DNA of 64,000 bases from Paracyclopina nana (Eukaryota > Arthropoda > Copepoda > Cyclopoida > Cyclopettidae), in assembly GCA_019096065.1 (NCBI GenBank), contig JAGUCH010000001.1:5952001-6016000 (forward strand), read 5' to 3'. Positions 31,875 to 43,729 of the stretch are shown one piece after another. A program made the position numbers and the translations under genes. Below the pieces are notes generated by a model. It was not told where the DNA came from and ran no database searches. It saw only the letters and a list, made by a program, of their open reading frames with translations. Each line of letters opens with the position of its first letter. Position 1 is the stretch's first letter.

Positions 31875-32142
31875 TATGGCCATTCCCTTTTGTAGGCCTT
31901 TCTCATATTGCCGGAAAAAGAAAAGCTAAGGTAAAAATAGCTAAGCTAAGATAAAAATAGCTAAGCTAAGATAAAAATAGCTAAGCGAACGCTCAACATT
32001 TCAAGCAAAGTAGCTGCTTATTGTGAATGTTGAGCGAAATAACCGGTTTTCGTTGTATAATTTTTACCATAGCTTAGCTAATTTTACCTTAGCTTTGCTT
32101 TTTCCGGCAAAATGAGAACGGCCTAAAAAGGGAATGGCCATA
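31875..32142. mobile_element. Foldback MITE with 3-bp TTA duplication
   Basis: Inverted ends TATGGCCATTCCC and GGGAATGGCCATA are flanked by TTA on both sides (31872-31874 and 32143-32145). The arms extend inward through CTTTTTCCGG-type sequence to AGCTAAGSTAAAA. The left arm holds three copies of a 20-bp AGCTAAG/ATAAAAAT repeat. No open frame. Confidence 0.65.
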
Positions 32143-32399
32143 TTAATTTTACTTCTGCTTACTTCTGTCATTTTAGTCAAATTGCTTTTGAAAAACCTAA
32201 TTTATGAAATTCTCTCCAAACAAGCCATTTTTCAACCAATTAAAAAATGCAAAAGGCAATCTTAATATTTGAGCATTGTACACATTTGTTATTTTATGAA
32301 AAATTTTGTGGGTAGAAAAGCACATTTTGCCTGCTACAGCAGCGCCATCTCTGAGCTGAAAAGTACAAAACTAAAAATAAAATAGGTAAACAAAGTCAA

Positions 32400-34345
32400 A
32401 AATCTTCTAGTTTTGAAGAAACGGATTGTTCAGAATGTTTGAATTGTTCAGAATGTTCGGATTTTTTGGATTGTTGGGATTGGTCAGAATGTTTGGATTG
32501 TTCTGATTGTTCAGAATGTTCAGATTGTTCGGATTGTTCAGATTGTTCGGATTGTTCAGAATGATTGGAATGTTCAGATTGTTCGGATTGTTCAGAATGT
32601 TCAGATTGTTCGGATTGTTCAGATTGTTCAGAATGTTCAGAATGCTCAGATTGTTCGGATTGTTCAGAATGTTCAGAATGCTCAGATTGTTCGGATTGTT
32701 CAGAATGATCGGATTGTTCGGATTGTTCAGAATGTTCGGATTGTTCAGCATGTTCGGATTGTTCAGAATGCTCAGATTGTTCGGATTGTTCAGAATGATC
32801 GGAATCTTCAGAATGATCAGATTGTTCAGAATGTTCAGAATGTTCAGAATGTTCAGATTGTTCGGATTGTTCAGAATGATCAGATAGTTCGGATTGTTCA
32901 GATTGTTAAGAATGTTCAGAATGTTCAGATTGTTTGGATTGTTCAGAATGTTCAGAATGCTCAGATTGTTCGGATTGTTCAGAATGATCGGATTGTTCGG
33001 ATTGTTCAGAATGTTTGGATTGTTCAGCATGTTCGGATTGTTCAGAATGCTCAGATTGTTCGGATTGTTAAGAATGATCGGATTGTTCAGAATGATCGGA
33101 TTGTTCAGATTGTTAAGAATGTTCAGAATGTTCAGATTGTTCGGATTGTTCAGAATGCTCAGATTGTTCGGATTGTTCAGAATGATCGGATTATTCAGAA
33201 TGATTGGATTGTTCAGAATGTTCAGAATGTTCAGATTGTTCGGATTGTTCAGAATGTTCAGATTGTTCGGATTGTTCAGAATGTTCAGATGGTTTGGATT
33301 GTTCAGAATGTTCAGATTGTTCGGAATGTTCAGATTGTTCAGAATGTTCGGATTGTTCAGCATGTTCGGATTGTTCAGCATGTTCGGATTGTTCAGAATG
33401 CTCAGAATGTTCGGATTGTTCAGAATGTTCAGATTGTTCAGATTGTTCGGATTGTTCAGAATGTTCAGATTGTTTGGATTGTTCAGAATGTTCAGATTGT
33501 TCGGATTGTTCAGATTGTTCAGAATGTTCAGAATGTTCAGATTGTTCGGATTGTTCAGAATGTTCAGAATGTTCAGATTGTTCGGATTGTTCAGAATGTT
33601 CAGAATGTTCAGTTTGTTCGGATTGTTCAGAATGTTCAGATTGTTCGGATTGTTCGGATAGTTCAGAATGTTCAGAATGTTCAGATTGTTCGGATTGTTC
33701 GGATAGTTCAGAATGTTCAGATTGTTCGGATTGTTCAGAATGTTCAGATTGTTCAGATTGTTCAGAATGTTCAGAATGTTCAGATTGTACGGATTGTTCA
33801 GAATGCTCAGAATGTTCAGATTGTTCAGAATGCTCAGATTGTTCAGAATGTTCAGATTGTTCAGATTGTTCGGATTGTTCAGAATGTTCGGATTGTTCAG
33901 ATTGTTCAGAATGTTCAGATTGTTCGGATTGTTCAGATTGTTCAGATTGTTCAGAATGATCGGAATGTTCAGAATGATCGGATTGTTCAGAATGTTCAGA
34001 TTGTTTGGATTGTTCAGAATGTTCAGATTGTTCGGATTGTTCGGATTGTTCAGAATGTTCAGATTGTTCAGAATGTTTAGAATGTTCAGATTGTTCGGAT
34101 TGTTCAGAATGTTCAGAATGTTTGGATAGTTCGGATTGTTGAGAATGCTCAGAATGTTCGGATTGTTCAGAATGTTCAGATTGTTCAGATTGTTCAGAAT
34201 GTTTGGATTGTTCAGAATGTTCGGATTGTTCAGAATGTTCGGATTGTTCAGAATGTTCAGATTGTTCGGATTGTTCAGAATGTTCAGAATGTTCAGATTG
34301 TTCAGAATGTTCAGATTGTTCAGAATGTTCAGATTGTTCAGATTG
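32400..34345. repeat. 9-bp minisatellite in right foldback arm
   Basis: About 1.9 kb of the complement of the left-arm array (GATTGTTCG, GATTGTTCA, GAATGTTCA). Long open frames in several frames are an effect of the period, not genes. The array is about 450 bp longer than its partner, as expected from slippage. Confidence 0.95.
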
Positions 34346-34468
34346 TTTTTATGTGCATCAAATCTTTTTGAATAATGTTTTGATTACTTATGTTTTGTTA
34401 ATGTAGTCTTTTATGATATTGCTTTGGGAGTATTTGAAGGTTGGGTATGCAGTCCTGGCCATTTATGC

Positions 34469-37467
34469 AGTCCCAAAAAACTGACCTGGCAAAACTAGAA
34501 GTAGCAGCATTTTTGCCAAAAAGCACCCTGGGGCCAAAGTATGAAAAAAATCCACTGGCCAACCACTTTGGAAGGAACGTTTTCAAGATATTGTGGAGAA
34601 ATTGGGAATCTTATTTTTTGAAGGAGAGTGAGAAAAACTCAGCATGTGCGGTCGCCTACTTTCTAATGTGACGTTATCAACGAGTGACAAACGTAATACA
34701 TTAGTAGCTTTTAAAACCTGGAAGGCTGAAAACAGTCGAGTGAAGAAGTTCTTGGAGAAGTTTTTTTCTCTTCACAACCTAATTCGAATAAAAAGAGACC
34801 CCACCTCCTACGGAGTGTGGAAAACCAGACACTTCATTAAACCAGCATAAAAACCTTGGAATGTTCTTGCCGAAAAAAGTGGTGTTGTATGGCCTGGCTT
34901 CAAGTGTGAAGTTTGCTTATCACAAAGTCCATATTTACACGCAATCACATTAGGTGAATGGCTAATTTGCAAACATAGGACCGGCGTTGCATTTCAATGC
35001 AAAGCTTGCTGCTATGCTATGAAAGTAGGGGGTCTTTAAAGGTCACGAGGCTATTTGTCCTTGTTTGTAAATTGCAATTCACTGCTCATATCTAGAATGG
35101 CGAGTGGCCAAACTACTAAATGTAATTTTGGTCTAGCAACAAGACAAGCTAAAACGAATGATTTTCGAACAAAGCTCTGCTCTGCTAAAAATCATGCTTA
35201 CTTAGAAGTTTATGGCTATGATAAGGGTTGAAACCTGACACTTGATTGCAGATTGAAGTTTGAAATTCCTGACAACATCAAGAACATGAAAAAAGTCCAC
35301 TCTTTTAACGACGTCACGCTCATTTGCTAATGCGGCTTAATATCCGCTTTGCAAGCTCAAAAATGCACTAGCTTTAGGAACTTCCCCGAGCGAGGTAAGT
35401 TTTGTCTTTCTTTCCAGGTGAGCTTTTTAATAAGAAAGCTAATGCTGGGCTTCTTTTGCTGATCATTTCAATTTGATATGGCAACACAGGCTAATTCAAA
35501 GGAGGATATGCAGAGTTGTCGTTGAAAAATTGTTCTCAATAAGGCAAAAAATTCTTATTGGCTTATTTTTTGCTTCCATTAGACCAAGTTAATGTCATGA
35601 AAGATATTCCTGCGGTCGGGACAAATTGACATCATTAATCAGGGGAAAAGCCTCAGATCATCATCTCCAAATCACCTTCTCACGAACGGTATTCAAAGTT
35701 GCTTGATTTCAGCCAAGGAAACATCACTTCAATTTGCTATTTTCTCTCTTTTTTACGCCCAAGCACATTGCAAGTACTTTGGGCATTTTTTACGATCCAA
35801 AGTAACCCTATAACGTAACATATGGACTAGCGCGGGCGCGCCAGATATAATGGAATTGGGGAAGGAGAAATAGGAGTCTTCCGGATCGACCCTAACTTGC
35901 CAGTCCAGTGTCCAATGAGGGGAGTTCTAATTGCGTTACTTTTGTGTGTGTCCTGCTAAAATACTGCACTTTTATCTTTGTGCACGAGATGTACCCCTGT
36001 ATCTCCCCCAAGAGAGTCGCTTTTTGCTCTTTTAGCACTTGCCACTAGCCTTTTCTGACAATAGCAGTTAATGCACGTACTATGGCAATGCTAAAATTGC
36101 TAATGACGGAATTCATCGATCCCCTTTTGGCGCATTCTGTCTTATTTGAGCAGAAAAGCTGGAGGCGGAATAGTATTTACTTTCAGTCTGACAATTCTGG
36201 TGTTAATCCTCTCCGCCGATTTGCCAAAATAGACTGACTAACTTAATCCTTTCCTGATCAGGACAATTGAGCGGATAAGTGTCCCTCCATGCGCAGGTGT
36301 GGGGGTGTGTCCCCTCAGGCAAAGCTCCACTAGAGACATCGCTGAAGGGACACAATTTGAATTGCTGTTATATATAGTCGGCTTTCTTGCTTGAAATCAG
36401 CCACCAAGAGGGTTTGGATACGTCAAAAATCGGTTTCATAGAAAAATAATGGCCTCGTTATTCAGAATGAGGGATGGTGGCACCATTTTCTGCATAGCTA
36501 TAAAGGAAGTGTAGCAGTAGTATTAAAAGAAAAAAATGGTTTCCCATAAGCTTGAATGTAAGCAAAGCATGAGCAGTGGAAATCCCACAAACAACAATCA
36601 TTCATTTCAAACTTTATTTTTTACAGCTAAACGCCCCCCATTGTGGAAATGGCTGTAAAAGGAGCATCCTGAATGGAATAGCAATAAACCGCAGCTGACA
36701 ACAATGGGAAAGACCTCAATTCAATCGGGATTTGCACTTGCAGAGTAAATAAAGTCTGCAAAAATACTACGCCGTATACCAACCACTTTGGTGGAATACC
36801 GCATTGTTGTCACCTCAAGAGCCGCTCTTGACAAATTTTCCCACAAATCGCGCGCAGTGCAAAAAATGCAAATTATGTTTGTGGCGCCACTCAACATGTG
36901 ATTCGAGTTCATTTGTCGCGCAAATTCGAAATTTGAACCTACTTCTCCTGGGGAAGACTTATTAGCGGTGAGGAGTGCCCAGCAGTTGACGAAAATCCGC
37001 CAGAATGAGATCCTAATCAGCCAATATTGCCATTGCAGCTGCCAAGATTCGAGCCAATTTGTGGTCTCTTCGTTTTTCTGATTTGAGCTTAGCATCAAAA
37101 GCTGGTTCCCAACTGACATCTGTTTCATTTGCATCCTTTTCGGATAAATAATTTGAGATTGCGAACCAGAGCAGTTGCGAGCCGTTCAAGAACTTTTCTA
37201 AAAAGCTGCAGGTAGGTTTAGAGACTCGTAATTATATTCTACATTGTTCCGATAGTGTGAGCAACCACACTTTGAATACATTACGACCATTTTTAGCTGG
37301 GTTACAAGCATTGTTAATTTTCTTAAAATGTATTGAATTGAAATTTACATTGAAGCCTATTTCCAAAATGATAAGCTCGTTGCGTTATCAATGGTTGGAT
37401 ATAACGGAGCTCTACCACTGTAACTGTATATCTTGTTGCAACTAAGCTCTATTTGGTGCGGAGGAAC
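34469..37467. other. Intergenic stretch without recognisable gene
   Basis: Between the foldback element and the PHM-like gene I find no supported gene. The longest open frame (minus, 36721-37134, 137 codons) has no family motif, no obvious splice partners and no convincing start context. The last part before 37468 is presumably the PHM-like promoter. Confidence 0.5.
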
Positions 37468-38445
37468 ATGTATTTTCGGGGCTTGCAAAGTTTTGCTATT
37501 TATTTGCTTATTTTTGCTGTGACCGATGGACAAGATACCCGATTGCTAAAAATAAGGCTACCTAAGGAGTTGCACGATTGGAGGAATGTGGACAGCGAGA
37601 CAACCTTGTGTACTTCAGTAGACATTGCCGAAACAATCTACATAAAAAAGTTGACACCAGCATTAACTAAAGATACCAATCATATCATCTTGGCCGGCAT
37701 CGGACTTTCAAACACCTTCAAGTTTGACCCCAAAAGTAATGAGAGCTTGAGCAAATGTTCCAACTTGGTAGCAAACGCCTCGGATTTGTGGCAGTCCGGA
37801 AGTGGCCTTAATGACCAAGTGGTTGCAACATTATTTGTAGCTGGCAATAAAGGCGGACAAAGTGTGACCTTACCTCCAAATGTGGCCTTTGAAGTGGGTG
37901 GAGAGGCTCCAATTAAAAGGCTGATTCTGCAAGTACATCTTCAACCCCTGAAAAACTGGAAAGCTAAACCCGATTCCTACGCTGGCGTTGATGTCTATTT
38001 CACCACAGAGAGGCAACCGTTAAAGGCCGGAATTTTGTCCCTGCACGCTGGTGGCCAAATTCTTCCCGGGGCACGTTCTTTCTTGGAAGCTTCATGTGCT
38101 CTTGAGCAAGATATTTGGGCCTTATCCTATCTAGGCCATGCTCACGACTTGGGTAAAACCATTTCTTTATGGCACATAAATAAGAGCCAAACGCAATGGA
38201 GCCTTTTGGGAGAAATTAACCCACAGTTGCCCCAACAGTTCAGGCCAGTGCAGAGCGTGATGCGCTGCTCCCAAGGCGACGTACTTGCAGTAAGGTGCGG
38301 ATATTACAACGATACTCCCAACCTTGTTCAAACTGGAGCTACACGCAAAGACGAAATGTGCGCAATGTACTTGCTTTATTACAGCACAGATAATGTATCC
38401 GCAAAGCCTTATTGCATGGGAGGACAAACTCTGGTGCCACTTTGA
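37468..38445 (+). CDS. PHM: PHM-like copper monooxygenase, single exon
   Basis: 325 residues from ATG 37468, which opens a signal peptide (IYLLIFAVTDG); a TTG 15 nt upstream is not the start. Peptidylglycine alpha-hydroxylating monooxygenase hydroxylates glycine-extended peptides in the secretory pathway as the first step of C-terminal amidation. Matches in order: FEVGGE...LILQVHLQPL (H157 at the third CuH ligand), ALSYLGHAHDLGK (H224 and H226, CuM site), LIG-like SLLGEINPQLPQQFRPV, GDVLAVRCGY and RKDEMCAMYLLYYS (Met ligand region). At the HHM motif the protein reads DTNHIILAG, so the first histidine is Asn71; only H72 remains. The Cys of the HHMLLFGC context is also missing. Length fits PHM alone, without the lyase domain. 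It may be inactive or have altered copper binding. It converges with RASA1, 209 bp apart. Confidence 0.85.
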   Translation: MYFRGLQSFAIYLLIFAVTDGQDTRLLKIRLPKELHDWRNVDSETTLCTSVDIAETIYIKKLTPALTKDTNHIILAGIGLSNTFKFDPKSNESLSKCSNLVANASDLWQSGSGLNDQVVATLFVAGNKGGQSVTLPPNVAFEVGGEAPIKRLILQVHLQPLKNWKAKPDSYAGVDVYFTTERQPLKAGILSLHAGGQILPGARSFLEASCALEQDIWALSYLGHAHDLGKTISLWHINKSQTQWSLLGEINPQLPQQFRPVQSVMRCSQGDVLAVRCGYYNDTPNLVQTGATRKDEMCAMYLLYYSTDNVSAKPYCMGGQTLVPL

Positions 38446-38654
38446 ATAGGTTAATGATACGCTCATCATTTATTCCGGTACAAAACGCCACATTTTGAAA
38501 TATACGTAGTACGTCATTTTAGTTAATAATAATAATAATAATTGGATATCAATATCTTCACCACCTTTGACTAGTTTGTTAAACTGTAGGAGTGTCATGT
38601 ACAAATTGCAAAAATTGGTCTTCTTTTTTTTAAATCCAGGAATGATTATAGATG

Positions 38655-41600
38655 TTAGGCGATAGTGAGTGCCGAAAGGGCATTCGAATTGATGGTGTGA
38701 GTGTTGGAGATCATCTCAGTGTACTTTTGCTTGTGCTTCGACAGCATCTCCGTGACTGTGACTAGAGTGCGCAGCTCCGGCTAAAAAATCTCAATTCTAA
38801 GTGAGCTCCATTTATCAAAAGCTAAAATAACTTACCACACTCCGAGCAAAACTTTGCAAGTCTTGAAGGTTGGTTTCGCACAAATGATGAACAATGGCCA
38901 AGTCCCTTGCTGGATCTCCCTTGACCCGTTCTTCATCAGGATAAGGCTTTTCTCGAACACTCTGCAAAAGCCAATTCACTAAGAAAGCCAGTCAGAAAAA
39001 TATATTAAAAGCTTACCGAAAGGTGATCCAGGAAGACTACCATTCTTTCCTTGTTTTTAAGAATGAATGGGTTGACAACCTCCATGTAAGATTCTTTGGC
39101 TCCGAACTCCACCAAATTGGCAAGGTTTTGCAAGCATTTGGCAATCATTACCAACGAGCGAGCAGCAGCAGGAGGAGGGGGCTCTAAGCACACAAAAATA
39201 ATAGATCACAATTTTTCGGATGATAAATAATAACGACTGAATACCTGACAGCAAATTAAAAGATCTTGGATTGAGAATAGCGGGGCAAAGCAGCCTCAAG
39301 AATATGAATCCGGAGACGGCTCTTGTTTTGACAAATCGTTCGTTAGGCCACTTTTGCATCACGTTACGTTGAAGGCAAAAGCAAACGTACCTAAATCACA
39401 AGGATCGCACACATGTTAGAGCAAATCTTTTAAATTATTGAGAAAAATTACCTAAGCGTTCTTGGGCACGCTTCGGAGGACATGAAAATCGATTCGGTAA
39501 TGTCGTCGAGGATTTGAAGCAAAAATTCGGCATTAGCACACGCTTCAGTTGCTGACTCAATTTTGTTGGGGTTGAGCTCACAAGATTGCCGAGATTCAAT
39601 AATTCTGGAAACAAAAATATGATTCACAGCCTTTGATAAAACAATTAGAAGCTTACTTGTGAACTGTGGGAAAAATTGCAGAATGCAAAAAATCCGTGCA
39701 GACGCTCTTCATGTAGACATCCATGAGGGTAGCACTCAAACTGGCACCCCTGAAAAGAGTACTTGTCTCTTCCTCACGCTCCACTTCCAACTGGTTAAGC
39801 GTAGACAACAATTCCGCCTCTTTCTTATCAAATCTGAAAACCCTCAAGAGAGAATTCGCCAGCTGGATTCGGTCTGAGTGGCACAATTCAGCAAGGGCAC
39901 GAACGACCTCCAATTTAGAATCCAAAATCAACTCTTTGAGCGGAGAGTATTCTTCAGCAGGCATGATTAGGTCATGGAGGTAGCGAAGCCTGAGCCGAAT
40001 TGATCCCCATTCACCAATAGGGGTGACTCCGCGAAGGTTATACCATTCCTCAGTCTCAGTTCCACTTTTGAGGCCGCTCATATCGACCGTAACTTCGGCC
40101 ACTTCAGCATCCTTGGCACGCTTCCCTCTGTTCATAACAGTCACTGTGAAGGTGAGCACGTCTGGTGGGATGTCATCGAGATCAAAGGTTTCATCAAACA
40201 CAGGCTCCTGTCCGGATTTCACTTTGGTCCGTGCAACTTTGACCTGAGATAAGCTATTGCAGCTCGCGTGCGATTTTTTAGCTCAGATGTTCCGCTTACC
40301 TGGTTGAGAGAAATGATGCAGTATGGATTAGGTACCAATTTGAAAGGCAATCGGTGTGCTTCAGAAATGGTCAGTTGCAGGGAACGAACTTCGCGCAATT
40401 TGGCAACTTTGGGCGCCCTCACCATTTGCGGAATACACATGGGCTTTAAAATTGAAAACCAATCCTCCAGCTCTCCTGTAGCAAAAGAAATGCACTTCTA
40501 ACCGAATAAAAAGCATTTGATTTTTTTTGCATACCAGCATCGTCAGCAGCAAGGTAAGTGACGGTTGCCAGGCATGGCAAAGCCTTTTCCACCAATTGGA
40601 AGCAGAACCGTTTGTCAAAGAAAGTCTCATGAACGGCATATAAAAAGGCACAATTCAGATCAATCAATCCTTTGGGCTTGGTACGCTTCGGGTGCTCATA
40701 GAAGTAGAGGTGTGAGTCAGCTCCGTCCTGCTTCAGCACAAAATAGAGCTGTTTCCATTTGCCAATCTTCTCCTTCTTTTTCAGCAAGTAGCCTTGCATT
40801 TGAACGCCTTTTTGCTTCTTGGGATCGGCTTGCTCGCGACATTCTCTAAGCGTGGCGTAGATTTTCTCAGCAGCCGACTCTTCTGGTTCTTCAGCTCTAG
40901 TCGGCAAAATCGTGTCATCCTCCGAAGCTTGCTGAAATCGGAAAAATACAGTCTCTGTAGAGTCTAACCAATTTATCCGAATTTACCTTCATGCAAGCAC
41001 ATGTGAGAAGAAATTTCATCATGCAAAGTAGAATGAATGAAATACATGGCTCAACTGAAGTTGTTGCCTCGAATTTTGCTATCGCATAGATGCACATTAA
41101 GTTATCAGCCCGGCGTGAATCGGCTTAAGGGCTACCGTGCAGCAACCCATCAAGTAAGCTCTTTCATTCGATTGCATCATATTCTTTAACTTGATTTTAA
41201 CATTTGTATGCTTTAATTGGACACAGGTTTTCTTTGTCTACTTTCTTTGTATAAAAAACTACAGCTATAAAAGTCGGACAATAGCACGATTTGTCCTTCC
41301 CTTTACGCGTCTTGCTCTGTCAATATTTGCCCCTAGTTGCGTGCGACTGCACAAGATAAAACATGCATCAAGGGAGATTTAGCGAATTATTACACATCAT
41401 ATCAGCTCGCAACGCGCGTGACAAGTGATCAGACTACAGATAAGCCCTGTGGATGAATCACAAAGAGCCTTACCCTCTTTACTGGATGGCCCAAAGTATG
41501 CCCTTCCACTATTTGCTCAGTTTTATAGCGATTGATGACAGCATCGAGGCATTCGAAAGTACGACCTCCCATCACATAGCGAACGCCTTTTTTCTCCACC

Positions 41601-42856
41601 CGGAACCGCTGAATTTGATTGTTGATGTGGAAAAATAGACTGTAGTCGCCAGGAGAGTTGTCGCTCGGTCTCACCAAGTAACTGCCAGGACCAGCTGAGA
41701 AGAACCACATTAAATGTTAGGTAAAAAAACTAAACTAATACCAGTTTTGCCACAATCGATTAACAATTTCACGTTTTCATGAGGCATAATAACTCAATCG
41801 TAAAAGACGCATGAATGCAACTGTTATTACCTCTGACAAGCAGTTTTACAGCTTCGTCCTTGCTCAGGTTCCGATGGAACCAAGGGAAAACCGCATTGGG
41901 ATCGATGTTCTGGTCCAGGTCAGTCAGCAAGTCCTTGAACACCAAGCCTTGGTCTCCGGTTCTGTGGGCAGTGACCCAGAGCCAACCATCGCCCAAATCG
42001 TTGTGAATGAAGAAAATATCGCCTTTCTGGAAGGTCAGCTCATCTGTGTCAGGCATTTTCGTGTAAGGTAGTATGGCAATGGCTCGTTTCCGGTCATTCA
42101 CTGGTTCAGGAGGAGCCACCGGGTTCCTCAGCCGTTCCAGTTTGAGCAGATCACTTTTGTGAGTGTAATATCCAATGAGGTCCTGCAGGGAATCAAATTG
42201 CCTGCCGCCAATGTAGAAGTCTCCACACACGGCAGTCACCCTGAAGTGGTTGATGCCGGTCTTTCCAAGGTAAGAGAGGACATAGGAGCCTGGTTTTCGG
42301 TCCGATTCTCTGACCAAGTACGAGCCCAGATTCGTTCCGTCTTGGCCGCGAAAACTGCGCAGCCTTTCTTCGGCTCCCAGTCTGTCCAGCCTGCCATGGT
42401 ACCACCTGCATGAAAAATGAGTTGATTTTAGGCGCAATGAACGACACTGATATCACCTAATAGGGCCCATGTTGCTCTGCCGACAGAATAAAGTGTAATA
42501 ATGAGTAAGCGCGTTATCGCGAGAAAATTGCTATTTTTCCTCCTCATACATTAGAGGACAATGGGAGAAACGCACTGTGGGAAAGTGTCAAGATTGACGA
42601 GATTTACAGACATTGTGTCCAACTCTAGGAAAGTAGCGACTGAACTCGAATCATCAAAGTTTGCAAATGTAAACAGAGCAATTAAGATAATAAAAAGGTC
42701 AAATGTCAACGCTACTTACGCGCTCTCAGGGGGCGCCATTAAGACCTCATTATTTTTTTCCGGATTGTTTTCGTAATTTTCACCGCTGCCGTTCTTTTCC
42801 GGGTTGTTGTCGGGGTGTGGCGCTGGCGGAAGAGGCCGGTCACTGCGACGTGACAT
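38655..42856 (-). CDS. RASA1: Ras GTPase-activating protein 1, 12 exons
   Basis: Exons (minus): 42856-42720, 42474-42457, 42405-41831, 41694-41474, 40931-40535, 40475-40300, 40243-39657, 39604-39452, 39390-39245, 39183-39017, 38961-38836 and 38780-38655. These give 943 codons with one frame and GT-AG throughout. The 942-residue product has the complete RASA1 order: proline-rich N-terminus, SH2 (53-148, YLVRES with R84), SH3 (about 160-215), second SH2 (227-312, YLVRPS), PH (about 363-470), C2, and RasGAP. The GAP domain has the arginine finger in LFRGAS (R673) and FLRLLCPAILNPR. It binds phosphotyrosine receptors and switches off Ras at the membrane. It is shorter than the human protein (1047) at the N-terminus and close to fly RasGAP. 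It is divergent from the PWWP gene. Confidence 0.95.
42457..42474 (-). other. 18-nt microexon of RASA1
   Basis: It encodes six residues that join the N-terminal exon to the first SH2 domain. Exon 1 ends with two bases of a codon, and exon 3 must begin G|TGG to give WYHG. Only an 18-nt exon from the AG at 42475-42476 to the GT at 42455-42456 keeps this frame without a stop. Confidence 0.75.
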
Positions 42857-43729
42857 TTTTCAGACCCTTGGAAACACACCAACCAAAATTGAACAAAAAA
42901 TGGCGGCTTGAGGCCCTACAATCACTTTCTGAAATTTTCCTTTATTTGGGGTTTCAGGGTGACCACTCGGGGTGTCAGAAGGGTCGCAATAAGAAAACCA
43001 TCGAAAGTTACGAATTTTTCCGCCAAATATTTCGTAATTTGGCCAGTGATTGCAAAGTAACAGACACCGGTCCAAATGTGCGGCAATAACTCTGTTGTGA
43101 TGATTCAGAAAGAGCTGACAGATCGAGAGAGACTGAGCAAGAGAAAATCAAGTAATATCTAAATAACATCAATATTGCGGCGGTTTACTAAGTTTTTGAA
43201 GGTTTTGATATTAATTTATAAATCGTGGTTTGCTCATTTATTTCGGTTTCAATCCATGCCATTTTATTTTCGTGCGATGGAAGAATATCAAGGAGCCTTA
43301 TTTTTTGTTACAACATTCTTCCAACACGAATATTGGGGCATTATTGCAAAAAGGATTCCTTGGAATTATCTACTGTTTTTGGAATTCCGAACTTTATCAA
43401 AGTTGATTCTTTGAAAACGCACCCATTCTGGTGATTCGTTGGTTTTTGCAAATATCAATAAGTTTCTGCGTGAAAATGCTTAGAATCTCTTATTGAAAGG
43501 AACATAAGAAATGTTATAATCTATATCATTTGTTAATTATACTACATAAAACAACTTGATCCAACTTCACGAGAGCAAAATCACCGAAAACTTGGTAACA
43601 TTTGTGGCTTTTTTCAGACATATCTGCATGATTTAGTGATCTTGAAAGCCATTCACTCTTGAATTGTTTGTCCCGGAGAAACTGAAGCTGATTTGAGAAC
43701 TTTGCAAATTTTCTGTCATAGAACTGAAA
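42857..43729. promoter_or_regulatory. Divergent promoter region, RASA1 / PWWP gene
   Basis: The two genes face away from each other with 873 bp between start codons. No TATA box at a plausible distance is clear. A 387-nt plus-strand open frame (42703-43089) overlaps RASA1 exon 1 and has no family signature. Confidence 0.5.

Larger units (their letters stand above)
16101..34460. mobile_element. Giant foldback-like element with tandem-repeat arms
   Basis: The left arm (16101-17859) and right arm (32262-34460) are inverted copies of each other. They share outer ends (GGCYAGGACTGCATACCC), the border next to the arrays (GATTTGATGCACATAAAAAC) and about 170 bp of unique inner sequence including a CAGAGATGGCGCTGCTGTAG block. 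Most of each arm is a 9-bp tandem array. The 8-bp direct repeat ATTTATGC lies immediately outside both ends (16093-16100 and 34461-34468), which marks a transposition event. The plan resembles Drosophila Foldback (FB) elements, whose long inverted repeats are made of short tandem repeats. No transposase gene of its own is visible; the interior is filled by nested elements. Arm mismatches in the unique parts show it is much older than the nested Gypsy copy. Confidence 0.75.

Noticed and set aside
32407-34406. Open frames of 120-324 codons over the right-arm array
   Set aside because: Same period effect as the left arm; no start context, introns or domain.
36721-37134. 137-codon minus-strand open frame
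   Set aside because: No recognisable motif, no splice partners and biased composition; could be chance.
42703-43089. 128-codon plus-strand open frame between RASA1 and the PWWP gene
   Set aside because: It overlaps the RASA1 first exon antisense and has no domain signature.
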